Source: Clostridium pasteurianum DSM 525 = ATCC 6013
GTDB lineage: Bacteria; Bacillota; Clostridia; Clostridiales; Clostridiaceae
Direction: 5' to 3'
NCBI RefSeq assembly: GCF_000807255.1
Contig: NZ_CP009268.1
Location: forward strand, 774,384 to 838,383
Length of the DNA stretch: 64,000 bases
Under the pieces are notes generated by a model. The model saw only the letters and a list, made by a program, of their open reading frames with translations, made no database searches and was not told where the DNA came from. A program made the position numbers and the translations under genes. Position 1 is the stretch's first letter. Each line of letters starts with the position of its first letter. Below, piece by piece: positions 54,141-63,187 of this stretch.

Positions 54141-54452
54141 ATGGCAATAAGTAACTGGGTGTTTTCAGATGAACCCAATGTAATGGTAATAACTACAAGA
54201 AATATTATTAACAATATAAATCCTATATTATCGGTTTGGCATGATGAGGAAGATAGGATGTGGCAATTTCTTGATGGAACAGATGTTAACGAAGAAGATG
54301 CAATGATAGTGAGTTTGGAAAAAATAGTTGATATTGATAATTCTGTTGAAGAGGTTTCAAATCTTCCACTAGGATGGGTAGCATGGAGAGAGCAAAAAGG
54401 CTCTGCATGGAGAGAGCAAAAAGGCTCTGCATGGAAGAAGCAACGTGGATGA
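54141..54452 (+). CDS. DUF2185/Imm33-like orphan immunity protein
   Basis: 103 residues: VMVITTRNIINNINPILSVW, WQFLDGTDVNEEDAMIVSLEK and NLPLGWVAWRE, the layout of DUF2185-type immunity proteins. The C-terminus is extended by an in-frame tandem repeat of AWREQKGS, so it reads AWREQKGSAWREQKGSAWKK. GAAGGAGG ribosome site present. No toxin tip remains next to it. Confidence 0.65.
   Translation: MAISNWVFSDEPNVMVITTRNIINNINPILSVWHDEEDRMWQFLDGTDVNEEDAMIVSLEKIVDIDNSVEEVSNLPLGWVAWREQKGSAWREQKGSAWKKQRG
54381..54449 (+). repeat. 24-bp in-frame tandem repeat
   Basis: GCATGGAGAGAGCAAAAAGG plus CTCT occurs twice in perfect tandem (54381-54404, 54405-54428), followed by a third, diverged copy to 54449. 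It lengthens the C-terminus of the immunity-like protein. Confidence 0.9.
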
Positions 54453-54607
54453 TTTATAACAATTCATTATTGTAAACATAGTATTTTGGGGGTATATAGT
54501 AGAATTCTTTATTATATTAATTGTAATAATGAAAATATTATTCAAATATATACTGAAATAACAAATAAATATGGAGAAAATATATAAAAACTTAAAATAT
54601 TAGTGAT

Positions 54608-54648
54608 AAGTCAGCAGGTATTGGAATAATACTTGCTGATTTTTACTT
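54608..54648 (+). terminator. Cassette terminator hairpin 3
   Basis: AAGTCAGCAGGTATT pairs with AATACTTGCTGATTT and is followed by TTACTTTT. About 45 bp upstream and 40 bp downstream also match the hairpin regions at 53724 and 60949. Confidence 0.87.
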
Positions 54649-54686
54649 TTATAATTTGTAACCCAATAAAATAAAAGAAGATAATG

Positions 54687-56019
54687 CTGTATTGAATAAT
54701 ACCTACGATGCAGGAGGAAATATAAGAAGCAAAGTAGAATATGCATATACTACGGAACTTTGGCAGCAGCTACAAAGACAGTAAACTACGGTTATGGGGA
54801 TTCCAACTGGAAGGATAAATTAACCAGCTATAACGGCAAAAACATAAGCTATGATGCCATAGGAAATCCACTTAACGATGGAACCTACAGCTATACCTGG
54901 GAAGAAGGAAGACAGCTAAAGACCATATCAGGTAGTGGAAAGAGCATAAGCTATAAATACAATGATGCAGGCATAAGAACCCAAAAGGTAGTAAATGGAG
55001 TTACAACAAATTACCATCTTGAAGGTGACAAGGTAACCTATGAGAGCAATGGCACAGACAAAATCTACTATACCTATGACAGTGAAGGCGATCTTATAAG
55101 TATGAACCTGAGTGGAACAGAGTACTACTATATAAGAAATGTCCAGGGAGATATCATAGGACTGTTTGATAAGAATGGAACTCAAGTTGTAAGTTATACT
55201 TATGATACTTGGGGAAAATTAATATCCACCACAGGAACTCTAGCTTCAACTGTAGGAGCTAAGAATCCATACAGGTATAGGGGCTATAGGTATGATGGTG
55301 AAACAGGGTTGTACTACTTAAATGCAAGGTATTACAATGCTGAGTGGGGAAGGTTTATTAATGCGGATGCCTATGGTGGAAATGTAGGGAATTTGCTATC
55401 TCATAATGTATTTGCTTACTGCATGAACAATCCAGTAAATATGTCTGATCCTAGTGGGCAATGGGGAATTCCCGCTTTACTTAGTGTTGCTGCGAGAGTT
55501 GTTGCTACAGTAATAGCAACTGTGGCAACAATAGTGGAGTTACCTTTAATAGCTGTTGTTGGAATAGCAGTAGTAGCTACTGCTGCTTTAGTATATGAAG
55601 GAGTGCAACTTGCTAAAGCGATATCACCAAAATCGTCATCTTCAAAAAGTAAAGCTAAAACTAAAGCAAAGACTATTACTAATACAAATAAAAAAGAACA
55701 ACCCACAACAAAATTATATAGGGCAATGGATTATGTTGAATATAATAGATTTACAAAGTCTGGTGGGAAATTTTCAAATTATGCTCCAGAAAGGCCAAAT
55801 GTTATGGATACAAAATGGTTTGCTACGAATTCAATTAATGCTGAAAAATGGGGAAAAGCTTTAAATCCTAATGGATATAAGATTATTCAAATAACTATAC
55901 CAACAAAAGCATTGAATGGTATGTACTACAATCCATATTTAGATGGAATTGGTCCAGCATATAATGGAACTGTTCCATATATGAATGCAATTATTATAGA
56001 TTATGGGACGGTGAAATAG
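54687..56019 (+). pseudogene. Silent RHS cassette with ART-like toxin tip
   Basis: The RHS core copy begins at GAAGATAATGCTGTATTG without start signals, has a 12-bp gap and a 1-bp deletion near 54755, and is open from about 54760 to 56019. After NMSDPSGQWG come hydrophobic linker helices, a Lys-rich spacer, and a ~105-residue tip: TKLYRAMDYVEYNRFTKSGG, KWFATNSINAEKWGKALN and ITIPTKALNGMYYNPYLDG. The LYRAM start and FATN segment recall ADP-ribosyltransferase-fold toxins, but this is a tentative reading. The 106-residue gene 3 bp downstream is its likely immunity partner. Confidence 0.75.
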
Positions 56020-56022
56020 AAA

Positions 56023-56343
56023 ATGGCTAATATCGAATATGTAAAAGTGGAGATAAAATGGTTTAGAGAAAAATATCAATTAAAACGCATACCAAGAGAT
56101 GGTATACGATTTTGTACTCAAATTAAATTTGATGAAGAAGGCGAAAAATTGCCTCAATGGACTGCTGAGATAATAATTACAGAAAGTGTTAACAAATACT
56201 TATATTTTGGAAAATTAAGATATCTATTCGAGCAAGCACCGAGATACCTTTTAAAAAGTGGAAAAAAGTTTATTATATATGACGGACCAGCTCAAGTTGC
56301 ACAAGGAAAAGTATTAACCGATTTTGGAAATGATATAAAATAG
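56023..56343 (+). CDS. Putative immunity protein for the ART-like tip
   Basis: 106 residues, starting 3 bp after the toxin stop: VKVEIKWFREKYQLKRIPRDG, WTAEIIITESVNKYLYFGKL and FIIYDGPAQVAQGKV. I recognise no family. Its size, tight coupling and place in the cassette array argue for immunity. Confidence 0.6.
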   Translation: MANIEYVKVEIKWFREKYQLKRIPRDGIRFCTQIKFDEEGEKLPQWTAEIIITESVNKYLYFGKLRYLFEQAPRYLLKSGKKFIIYDGPAQVAQGKVLTDFGNDIK

Positions 56344-56345
56344 TA

Positions 56346-56831
56346 AGATTTACTGTTAAATCGGCTGTTTCATCAGTAATGAATAATCCATATTTAAAGG
56401 GAACAGTGTCTGGAGGAATAGATAAGTATGTAGAAAAAAAGGCAGAGAAATATATACCTAAAACTACAAGAGGATTTGTGTCTACTGGAAAACTTACTCT
56501 CCAGAAGTATGTAACTACGCCAGGTGCCGCTGCCAGGGTTTCAAAAGGTGCAGCAAAACATGTTGGTGCAGCAACAATTGCGTTTACTGCTAAAGATATT
56601 CTTACAAGCGTAAGTAATAAGCAGTATAAGGGTGCAGCACTTGATTTAGTTGGTGGAATTGCTGGAGTTGCAGCAGGAATTGTAATAGGAGCATTAGTAA
56701 CGTCCGTTGCAGCAACTATAGGACTACCAGTAATACTAGGTTCTGCAATTGCTTTTGGTGCAACTGTTGCAGTAGGTGCTTATATAGATAATAGAATAAG
56801 TAGAAAAAGAGAAGAAATATACGGGAGTTAA
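56346..56831 (+). pseudogene. Displaced toxin tip, glycine/alanine-rich membrane type (copy 1)
   Basis: A tip without any RHS core: the homology to the tip at 59777-60571 starts immediately after the preceding immunity gene. From ATG 56379 it reads MNNPYLKGTVSGGIDKYVE, KTTRGFVSTGKLTLQKYVTTPGAAARV, then two long Gly/Ala/Val-rich hydrophobic helices (GIAGVAAGIVIGALVTSVAA, GSAIAFGATVAVGAYI). A basic amphipathic part plus a helical hairpin suggests a membrane-inserting toxin. The tip frame is intact. The stop overlaps the start of a membrane immunity gene. Confidence 0.7.
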
Positions 56832-57190
56832 TGATGAGAAAAATAGGAGAAAAGTTAAAAAAGAGTATGATACCTCTTTCCATATCTTTAATTTTTATAT
56901 CAATGGCTTTTAATAGATTTATAGTTTCTAGATATGGTAGAGATGCAACAATAATAATCATGGGATTAGGTGTGTTAATTGCAGTAGTTGCTACATTAGG
57001 CATATTGTATAAAAAAGAATATGTGGTAGGATTAGTAACACTTTTGGCTATGTTACCTTTTATAGTTATGGTAATAGGTGAGTATTTTCATAATGATATA
57101 GTATCTACAATTGGATTTATATCAATATTTATTGCACTACCTATAATTACTAAATTTATTAATAATTATAATAAGAATAGACATAAATAG
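56831..57190 (+). CDS. Membrane immunity-like protein (copy 1)
   Basis: 119 residues with four predicted membrane helices (LSISLIFISMAF, IIIMGLGVLIAVVATLGILY, VGLVTLLAMLPFIVMVIG, TIGFISIFIALPIITKF). It overlaps the toxin stop (TAATGATG) and is related in layout to the protein at 60561. A membrane protein as partner fits a membrane-active toxin. Confidence 0.65.
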   Translation: MMRKIGEKLKKSMIPLSISLIFISMAFNRFIVSRYGRDATIIIMGLGVLIAVVATLGILYKKEYVVGLVTLLAMLPFIVMVIGEYFHNDIVSTIGFISIFIALPIITKFINNYNKNRHK

Positions 57191-57513
57191 TATAATAAAT
57201 TATATTAAATAAATAAGATTAGAACTATCTAAAGGAAGAAAAAACATTGAATTTTATAAAAGTGAATATTGGAAGATTTGAGATTAGGTTCTAGTGGGAT
57301 TTAATCAATTAACAGGTAAGTTATGAATATGATATAAAGATTGATAAATAATAGTAAAAATATAACAAGTATGAAGACAGCTTTTATTAATTTATATAAA
57401 AGCTGTCTTCTATTTTAAATATTAGACTAAAAGAATTGTATGTTGCTTGTAATATGAAATAGTTAATTTTAAATTTGTTAAAAGATATATAAAACAAATT
57501 GAATAGACAGAAC
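57191..57513. other. Gene-free spacer with cassette terminator
   Basis: 323 bp. It contains the hairpin at 57373 and otherwise degenerate AT-rich sequence in which I see no gene. RHS core homology begins at 57514. Confidence 0.6.
57373..57415 (+). terminator. Cassette terminator hairpin 4
   Basis: GAAGACAGCTTTTAT pairs perfectly with ATAAAAGCTGTCTTC, followed by TATTTTAAAT. Same position in the cassette as the other hairpins but a different sequence. Confidence 0.82.
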
Positions 57514-58569
57514 AAAAGCTACAAATACAATGATGCAGGCATAAGGACTCAAAAGGTAGTAAATGGAGTTACCACTAATTATCATCTTGAAGGTGACAAG
57601 GTAACCTATGAGAGCAATGGTACAGACAAAATCTACTATACCTATGACAGTGAAGGCGATCTTATAAGTATGAACCTAAATGGAACAGAGTACTACTATA
57701 TAAGAAATGCCCAAGGAGATATCATAGGACTGTTTGATAAAGCAGGAACTCAGGTAGTAGCTTGTGTTTATGATACTTGGGGAAAACTAGCATCTATGAC
57801 AGGAACTCTCGCTTCAACTGTAGGAGCTAAGAATCCATACAGGTATAGGGGCTATAGGTATGATGGTGAGACAGGATTGTACTATTTACAGACCCGTTAC
57901 TACAACGCTGAATGGGGAAGATTTATAAATGCGGATAGTTATATAGGAACTCCCGGAGAATTGTTATCATGCAATATGTTTGCATATTGTAGTAATAATC
58001 CTGTAAATAGAGATGATCCAAATGGAGAGTTTTGGGGATTATTAGCAGCGGCTTTTGTTATTTCACCGTTAGCTGCTGTGGCAGTAACAGTAATATTAGC
58101 AGTAGCAGTAGCTCTAATAGTTGTAGCTGTGGTATCTGTGGCTGTAGCAACTTATAGAAATAGTCATATTTCTTATTCGGATAGTAGTAGTTCATCTTCT
58201 TCTAAAAGCTCTGGATCATCTAAAGGAAGAAGTAGTTCGTCAACAAAATCCAATAATGTAAAGCCAGGACCGTATTCTCATTTGGAGAATCCAAAGGGAG
58301 TTTCTAGTGGAAAAGATTTTACACCAACTCAAAAGAAGAAAGTAATTGAAGAAAATAAAAAAAGAAATGGAGGAAAAGTTAAATCAGATGATAGTTCGGA
58401 TTTTTATCCTAATCTTGTAAAACCTGAAAAAAGCAAAAAAGGTGTAACACCTCCAGCAAATGAGTGGCAAATTGATCATATAATACCTAAATCTAAAGGT
58501 GGTACAAATGGTTATGATAATGCTAGAGTAATCTCACGTCATTTGAATAGATTGAAATGGGATAAATAA
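57514..58569 (+). pseudogene. Silent RHS cassette with HNH nuclease toxin tip
   Basis: Begins without start signals at SYKYNDAGIRTQKVVNG of the RHS core, runs through the conserved boundary, shares with the cassette at 52255 the linker FWGLL...VISPLAAVAVTVILAVAVAL and the YRNSHISYSDSSSS spacer, then diverges into an HNH tip: EWQIDHIIPKSKGGTNGYDNAR and ISRHLNRLKWDK, with the D-H and N/H metal-binding residues of an HNH endonuclease. Shared linker but different tips shows that exchange also occurs downstream of the core. The immunity candidate follows 15 bp later. Confidence 0.85.
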
Positions 58570-58584
58570 AGAGGAGTGAAAAAT

Positions 58585-59268
58585 GTGAATAGTAATTTTT
58601 ATAAGATTCCATGTAAAAAAGAACAACTTTGGCAAGGATGTATATTGGCATCTATTGCTCATGCTATAATGGTTGCACATTATCCAGAAATGTCAAATGA
58701 ACATTCATGGGATGGAATGAATTATAGTACTCAGGATAGTTCTGGAACTAGAGGAACTATAACTTTTAGTGATAAATATTATGTGGGTGCTTTTAGAAAT
58801 GATAATAGTGAGAGATTAAATAATAAAGATGGAGTATTAAAATATATTCAATATTTTAATGGGGTTCCACAAGATATTATAAAATTATCAGAAGAAGAAG
58901 CATTACAATATCTGCTTGAAGATATTAATGGAAAAACTATTCCTGTTATAACAACAGCATTTTGGGGGGATGAAAATGATGGCTTTTCAAATGATAAAAT
59001 TAATGATTTTAAAGAAAATGGGGGGTTTTTATTAGAAGTACAAATGATGGAAATAGATAAAGCCATTAATGAATGGAAAGAATATTACGAGATGACACAG
59101 AAGCAGGTTGATTTATTAATAAGTATATATAAGAGAAAAGAAAATTCTCCTAATGAAATAATAACTTTATCTGAGAAAGAAATAGATAAAATAGGTACAG
59201 AGGATAAAGAAGGATTATATGAAAGCAAAATTTCTTTTGAAGAAATAGGGATACAATGGGAAAATTAA
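58585..59268 (+). CDS. Putative immunity protein for the HNH tip
   Basis: 227 residues: NSNFYKIPCKKEQLWQGCIL, EMSNEHSWDGMNYSTQD, DKYYVGAFRNDNSER and TTAFWGDENDGFSNDKI. No family recognised. GTG 58585 is chosen since GAGGAG lies 8 bp ahead; the in-frame GTG at 58576 overlaps that site. It directly follows the nuclease tip, so immunity is the likely role. Confidence 0.6.
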   Translation: MNSNFYKIPCKKEQLWQGCILASIAHAIMVAHYPEMSNEHSWDGMNYSTQDSSGTRGTITFSDKYYVGAFRNDNSERLNNKDGVLKYIQYFNGVPQDIIKLSEEEALQYLLEDINGKTIPVITTAFWGDENDGFSNDKINDFKENGGFLLEVQMMEIDKAINEWKEYYEMTQKQVDLLISIYKRKENSPNEIITLSEKEIDKIGTEDKEGLYESKISFEEIGIQWEN

Positions 59269-59473
59269 TGTAAAATATATTAACAATCTTTTTGTAAGGA
59301 ATATAAGTTTATGAATGAATTATTAAGTAAACTTTTTAGAATTAAATTTACAGTGATAAAGTATAATATATTGATACAGGAATTTGTTGTAATAAGTTAA
59401 AATTAAAAGAATAACTTAAGAGGATTGTAAATATAGTTAAAGAAAAATTTCAATGTAAAACAAAGTTAAAGTT

Positions 59474-59512
59474 AGAGAAGGACAGTAGAGAAAGTGTTCT
59501 TCTCTTTTCTTT
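59474..59512 (+). terminator. Terminator before the next RHS cassette
   Basis: AGAGAAGGAC pairs with GTTCTTCTCT (one G-U), followed by TTTCTTTT. RHS core homology starts immediately after it at 59513. The roughly 200 bp between the immunity gene and this hairpin hold no recognisable gene. Confidence 0.75.
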
Positions 59513-60571
59513 TGAGAGCAATGGCACAGACAAAATCTACTACACCTATGACAGTGAAGGCGATCTTATAAGTATGAACCTAAATGGAACAGAGTACTAC
59601 TATATAAGAAATGCCCAAGGAGATATGGACTGTTTGATAAGGCAGGAACTCAGGTAGTAGCTTATACTTACGATACTTGGGGAAAACTAATATCCACCAC
59701 AGGAACTCTGGCTTCAACTGTAGGGGCTAAGAATCCATACAGGTATAGGGGCTATAGGTATGATGGTGAGACAGGGTTGTACTACTTAAATGCAAGGTAT
59801 TATAATGCTGAGTGGGGCAGGTTTATTAATGCTGATGCTTATGGTGGAAATGTAGGAGATTTGCTATCTCATAATATGTTTGCTTATTGCATGAATAATC
59901 CAGTTAATATGTCTGATCCTAGTGGTAATTGGCCTAGCTTTAGTGGTAATTGGCCTAGCTTTAGTGGTAATTGGCCTAGCTTTAGTGGTATAATCAAAGC
60001 AGCAAAAAGTGTTGTTAAAAATATTGTTAAGACAGTTGTTACCGTAGTTGTCAAAGCATCAACTGCTGTTGTTAAGAGTGTTAAATCCACTGTTTCAAGA
60101 ATAATGAATAATCCATATTTGAAGGGAAGTACATCTGGAGGAATAGATAAAGCTGGAGAACATGCAGCAAAAAAATATATATCTAAAACTACTAGGGGAT
60201 TTGTGTCCACTGGAAAGCTGACTATCCAGAAATATGTAACTACACCAGGTGCTGCCGCCAGAGCGGCAAAATTTACTGCAAAAAAGGTTGGGGTAGGAAG
60301 TGTAATATTTACTGGTATTGATATGTATGAAAGTGCAAGTGATAAAAAATATGTTGGTGCTGGTATTAATTTTCTTGCTGGAGCCATTGGAGTTGGTGCA
60401 GGGATGATATTAGGTGCAGTAGGAGGAATTGCTATATCTTTTGGATTACCAGTACTTGCAGTTGGAGCAGGAGTATTTGTAGCTGGAGTAGTAGTAGGTG
60501 TATTTATAGATAAGGGAGCAAATGCAATAACGGATTGGTATTACAGGAGGAAAGAAAAAAATGGATCATAA
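59513..60571 (+). pseudogene. Silent RHS cassette with membrane-type toxin tip (copy 2)
   Basis: RHS core copy starting GAGAGCAATGGCACAGAC, with a 4-bp deletion at about 59624 (GGAGATATGGACTG) that breaks the core frame. The frame is then open from about 59640 through GETGLYYLNARYYNAEWG to the end. A 21-bp tandem triplication gives GNWPSFS three times at the boundary. The tip (MNNPYLKGSTSGGIDKAGEH, TTRGFVSTGKLTIQKYVTTP, then GAIGVGAGMILGAVGGIAIS helices) is a paralogue of the tip at 56346. The stop overlaps the start of its membrane partner. Confidence 0.82.
59921..59989 (+). repeat. 21-bp tandem triplication at core/tip boundary
   Basis: AGTGGTAATTGGCCTAGCTT plus T is present three times in perfect tandem, encoding SGNWPSF repeats. 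Other copies of the boundary carry it once (50980, 61630). Confidence 0.9.
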
Positions 60572-60902
60572 AAAACTTTTACAAAGGTTATCTTTTGCAG
60601 GAGTATTTGTAGGATTTACAATTAGCGGTTTTTTATATAAATATTTAGGTATTAGTGAACATAAATCAAGTCTTATAGTTATTGCTATATGTATAGTGAT
60701 TTTTTTAAGTATTATAATGTATCTTATATACAAAAAGCATTATTTAGGAGCTTTAATTCTATTTCTTCCTATGTTGCCTGTTTTTATAGGAATAGTAGGT
60801 ACATATATAGGAAATATGTACATGATAATAGGTGGTTTAGTAGGATTCTTTATTGTAGGAATTGCAATAATAAAAATAGCATCTAAATATATACCAAAGT
60901 AA
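60561..60902 (+). CDS. Membrane immunity-like protein (copy 2)
   Basis: 113 residues, four hydrophobic helices (SFAGVFVGFTISGFLYKYLG, SLIVIAICIVIFLSIIMYLI, ALILFLPMLPVFIGIVGTYIG, IIGGLVGFFIVGIAIIKI). It overlaps the toxin stop by 11 bp and has GGAGGAAAG ahead of its ATG. It matches the protein at 56831 in size, helix number and the LPMLP/LAMLP motif, so the pair forms a duplicated membrane toxin-immunity module. Confidence 0.68.
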   Translation: MDHKKLLQRLSFAGVFVGFTISGFLYKYLGISEHKSSLIVIAICIVIFLSIIMYLIYKKHYLGALILFLPMLPVFIGIVGTYIGNMYMIIGGLVGFFIVGIAIIKIASKYIPK

Positions 60903-60948
60903 GAAATAAATATAGAGGAAACATATAAGAACTTAAAATATTAGCAAT

Positions 60949-60990
60949 AAGGTCAGCAAGTATTAGAACAATACTTGCTGACCTTTACTT
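60949..60990 (+). terminator. Cassette terminator hairpin 5
   Basis: AAGGTCAGCAAGTATT pairs perfectly with AATACTTGCTGACCTT (16 bp, 5-nt loop), followed by TACTTT. Same family as hairpins 2 and 3, including the preceding ACTTAAAATATTAG. Confidence 0.9.
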
Positions 60991-61003
60991 TAATAATGTG
61001 TAA

Positions 61004-61281
61004 CTATAGATATCCAAGTTCAATACTAAATTGTTTATAGTAACTTTTGGCATTAACAAGAGGTTTCATAACAGAATGCATTTTATCTGAATTACAATCG
61101 AGAAATAGTTTTTCGAGCTTTACACTGAAAGCATGTATCTTTAAGGCATTCCCATACATTTTCTTGTGGGTTTAGCATAGGGGAATATGTTGGTAAATTA
61201 ATCAGAAACAATTCTTTATTATGTAACTGTGCGAATTCTTCGATATTTTTTGCTTTGTGGATTCTGTAATTGTCCCATATT
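61004..61281 (-). pseudogene. IS630-type transposase 3' remnant
   Basis: On the minus strand: LIWDNYRIHKAKNIEEF, LFLINLPTYSPMLNPQENVWECLKD with the catalytic Glu of DDE_3 transposases. After a frameshift near 61130 it continues LEKLFLDCNSDKMHSVMKP to YYKQFSIELGYL and a stop. The 5' two-thirds are missing and RHS sequence abuts its upstream edge. Confidence 0.8.
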
Positions 61282-61766
61282 AAACTATAGTATATACACG
61301 ATGCAGGAGGAAATATAAGAAGCAAAGTAGAATATGCAGATACTACAAGAACTCAGGCAGTAGCCTATACTTACGATACTTGGGGTAAGCTCATATCAAC
61401 CACAGGAACTCTAGCTTCAACTGTAGGCGCTAAGAATCCATACAGGTATAGGGGCTATAGGTATGATGGTGAGACAGGGTTGTACTACTTAAATGCAAGA
61501 TATTATAATGCTGAATGGGGAAGGTTTATAAATGCGGATGCCTATGGTGGAAATGTAGGGAATTTGCTATCTCATAATGTATTTGCTTACTGCATGAATA
61601 ATCAAGTTAATATGTCTGATCCTAGTGGTAATTGGCCTACATGGAACGATATAAAAAGTGGATTGTCTAAAATTAAAAGAGGAGTGTCTAATGCATTGTC
61701 TAAAGTCACTGCGTGGGTAGCAGATAAAGCAGAAGCAGTTTTATCTCTTAAGCCCCGAAATAATCT
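61282..61766 (+). pseudogene. RHS cassette with internal deletion, cut by IS3
   Basis: Starts AAACTATAGTATATAC of the RHS core. About 400 bp of core is missing: the sequence jumps from ACTACA to AGAACTCAGGCAGTAGCC, a join between two copies of the short word GGAACTC present in the intact core. It then runs through NARYYNAEWG to NMSDPSGNWPTWNDIKSG and a partial tip (SKIKRGVSNALSKVTAWVAD, SLKPRNNL) truncated by the IS3 element. The rest of the tip is lost. Confidence 0.82.
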
Positions 61767-61819
61767 TGGACAATTGCCTATACATTTAATATAATGTAGA
61801 AAGTGATTGGAGGAAAGTT

Positions 61820-62149
61820 ATGAAAGGCAAAAGTTATACAAAAGAATTAAAAGAAGAAATATTGAGAGAAGTAAAGGATGTAGGAAATGTTTCTTTAGTA
61901 TCAAGAAGACATGGTATATCAAAATCAACCATATTTACTTGGATAAAGAAATCTGAGAATAAGGATGAGATTAAGGTTAAGCCAGGAAGAAAGGCTTTAG
62001 TTGAGGGACAAAAAGAGTTTGAAAGTGAAATTACAGAAGTAACAAAAGAGAATGATCATCTTAAAAAGATTTTAGGTGAAAAAGATTTAGAAATAGCTAT
62101 CCTTAAAGATTTAATAAAAAAAGCAAACCCTCAATTAAAGATAAAGTAG
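61820..62149 (+). CDS. IS3-family transposase OrfA
   Basis: 109 residues: an N-terminal helix-turn-helix (KSYTKELKEEILREVKDVGN, ISKSTIFTWIKKSE) and a C-terminal leucine-zipper-like coiled coil (EVTKENDHLKKILGEKDLEIAILKDLIKK). GGAGGAAAG ribosome site. The run AAAAAAAG near 62116 is a typical -1 slippery site for producing the OrfAB fusion. Confidence 0.92.
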   Translation: MKGKSYTKELKEEILREVKDVGNVSLVSRRHGISKSTIFTWIKKSENKDEIKVKPGRKALVEGQKEFESEITEVTKENDHLKKILGEKDLEIAILKDLIKKANPQLKIK

Positions 62150-62193
62150 CAATAGCTAAAAAATATATACATCAAGGATATAACGCAGTTTTT

Positions 62194-63075
62194 GTGCTTA
62201 AAACAGTTAGGCTTCTTAGATCAACATATTACTATAATTTAAGTGTTGAAGGCAAACAAAAATCAAAACCTAAAGGCGGTAAGCCTAGAGGATACAGCCT
62301 AAATAAAAAGAATCAAAAGGTATGTGATGACCTTATTAAAGAGTTTATTATTGAGTCAATTGATGGTGATGCCATTAATTATGGTTATAGAAAAATAACT
62401 TATCATCTGCGAAAATATTATAATCTTATAATTAATCCTAAGAAGGTTTACAGGCTTTGCAAGGAGCTTGGCATACTTAAAGATCAAAGAGTTATCAAAC
62501 CTAAAGTGAAAAAAACTATTGCAGCTAACAGAATTATAACAGGTTCCAATCAGCTTTGGGAAATGGATATAAAGTATGGTTATATTCATGGTCAAGATAA
62601 ATTCTTCTACTTGTTAAACCTAATTGATATTTTTGATAGAAGTATTATTGATTATCACATGGGATTTCACTGTGAAGCTAAAGATGCGTCAGCATTATTA
62701 AGAAAATGTTTAATAAGAAGAAATCTATTTGAGGAAGGAGTTAACAAGCCTGTAATAAGAACAGATAACGGACCACAGTTTGTAAGTTATAAATTTAGTG
62801 AATGCTGTGAGGAAATCAAGGTAGAACACGAGAGAATACCAGTAAAAACACCAAATAAAAATGCTCATATAGAATCATTTCACCGAATACTTGAGGATGA
62901 ATGTTTTAAAAATAATGAATTTGAAACTTATGCACAAGCCTATGAGGCAGTAAACGATTTTATGGTTCGATATAATGACAGAAGAATACATTCAAGCTTA
63001 GGTTTTATGTCACCAAATGAATTTTATACCCTTCATTTTAGAGAAAATCTAACTGGTATTGAAATAAGGGTCTAA
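62194..63075 (+). CDS. IS3-family transposase OrfB (integrase catalytic domain)
   Basis: The frame is open back to the slippery A run at about 62116 (reading KKSKPSIKDKVAIAKKYIHQ), so it is made as the OrfAB fusion by -1 frameshifting rather than from its own start. The DDE triad is intact: WEMDIKYGYI (Asp), VIRTDNGPQF (Asp) and NAHIESFHRILEDE (Glu), preceded by YGYRKITYHLRKYY of the HTH_21 type. It ends RIHSSLGFMSPNEFY, the usual IS3 C-terminus. Looks functional. Confidence 0.92.
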   Translation: MLKTVRLLRSTYYYNLSVEGKQKSKPKGGKPRGYSLNKKNQKVCDDLIKEFIIESIDGDAINYGYRKITYHLRKYYNLIINPKKVYRLCKELGILKDQRVIKPKVKKTIAANRIITGSNQLWEMDIKYGYIHGQDKFFYLLNLIDIFDRSIIDYHMGFHCEAKDASALLRKCLIRRNLFEEGVNKPVIRTDNGPQFVSYKFSECCEEIKVEHERIPVKTPNKNAHIESFHRILEDECFKNNEFETYAQAYEAVNDFMVRYNDRRIHSSLGFMSPNEFYTLHFRENLTGIEIRV

Positions 63076-63187
63076 TTCTAAGAAAATCAAAGAATTTATT
63101 ATGTTTTGTCCAAAATGAAGGGGTTAATCCGGCCGTCAAACTAAGATAAACTTTAAATAATTATATGAGTTGTATAAGGAGGTTTCT

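Larger units (their letters stand above)
61767..63112 (+). mobile_element. IS3-family insertion sequence
   Basis: About 1,346 bp with short terminal inverted repeats TGGACAA (61767) and TTGTCCA (63106-63112), two overlapping-frame genes and an A7 slippery site. No direct target duplication was found at these ends, so the site has been altered or the ends are off by a few bases. Located inside a toxin tip. Confidence 0.8.

Noticed and set aside
52121..60990. Repeated GTCAGCA hairpins considered as a CRISPR array or REP-type element.
   Set aside because: Copies are kilobases apart, with no spacer periodicity, and each sits at the end of a gene with a T run, so they act as terminators.
61092..61325. 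Minus-strand frame as a complete small gene.
   Set aside because: It is a chimera: the first ~12 codons are antisense RHS sequence and the rest is the 3' part of an IS630 transposase with a frameshift.
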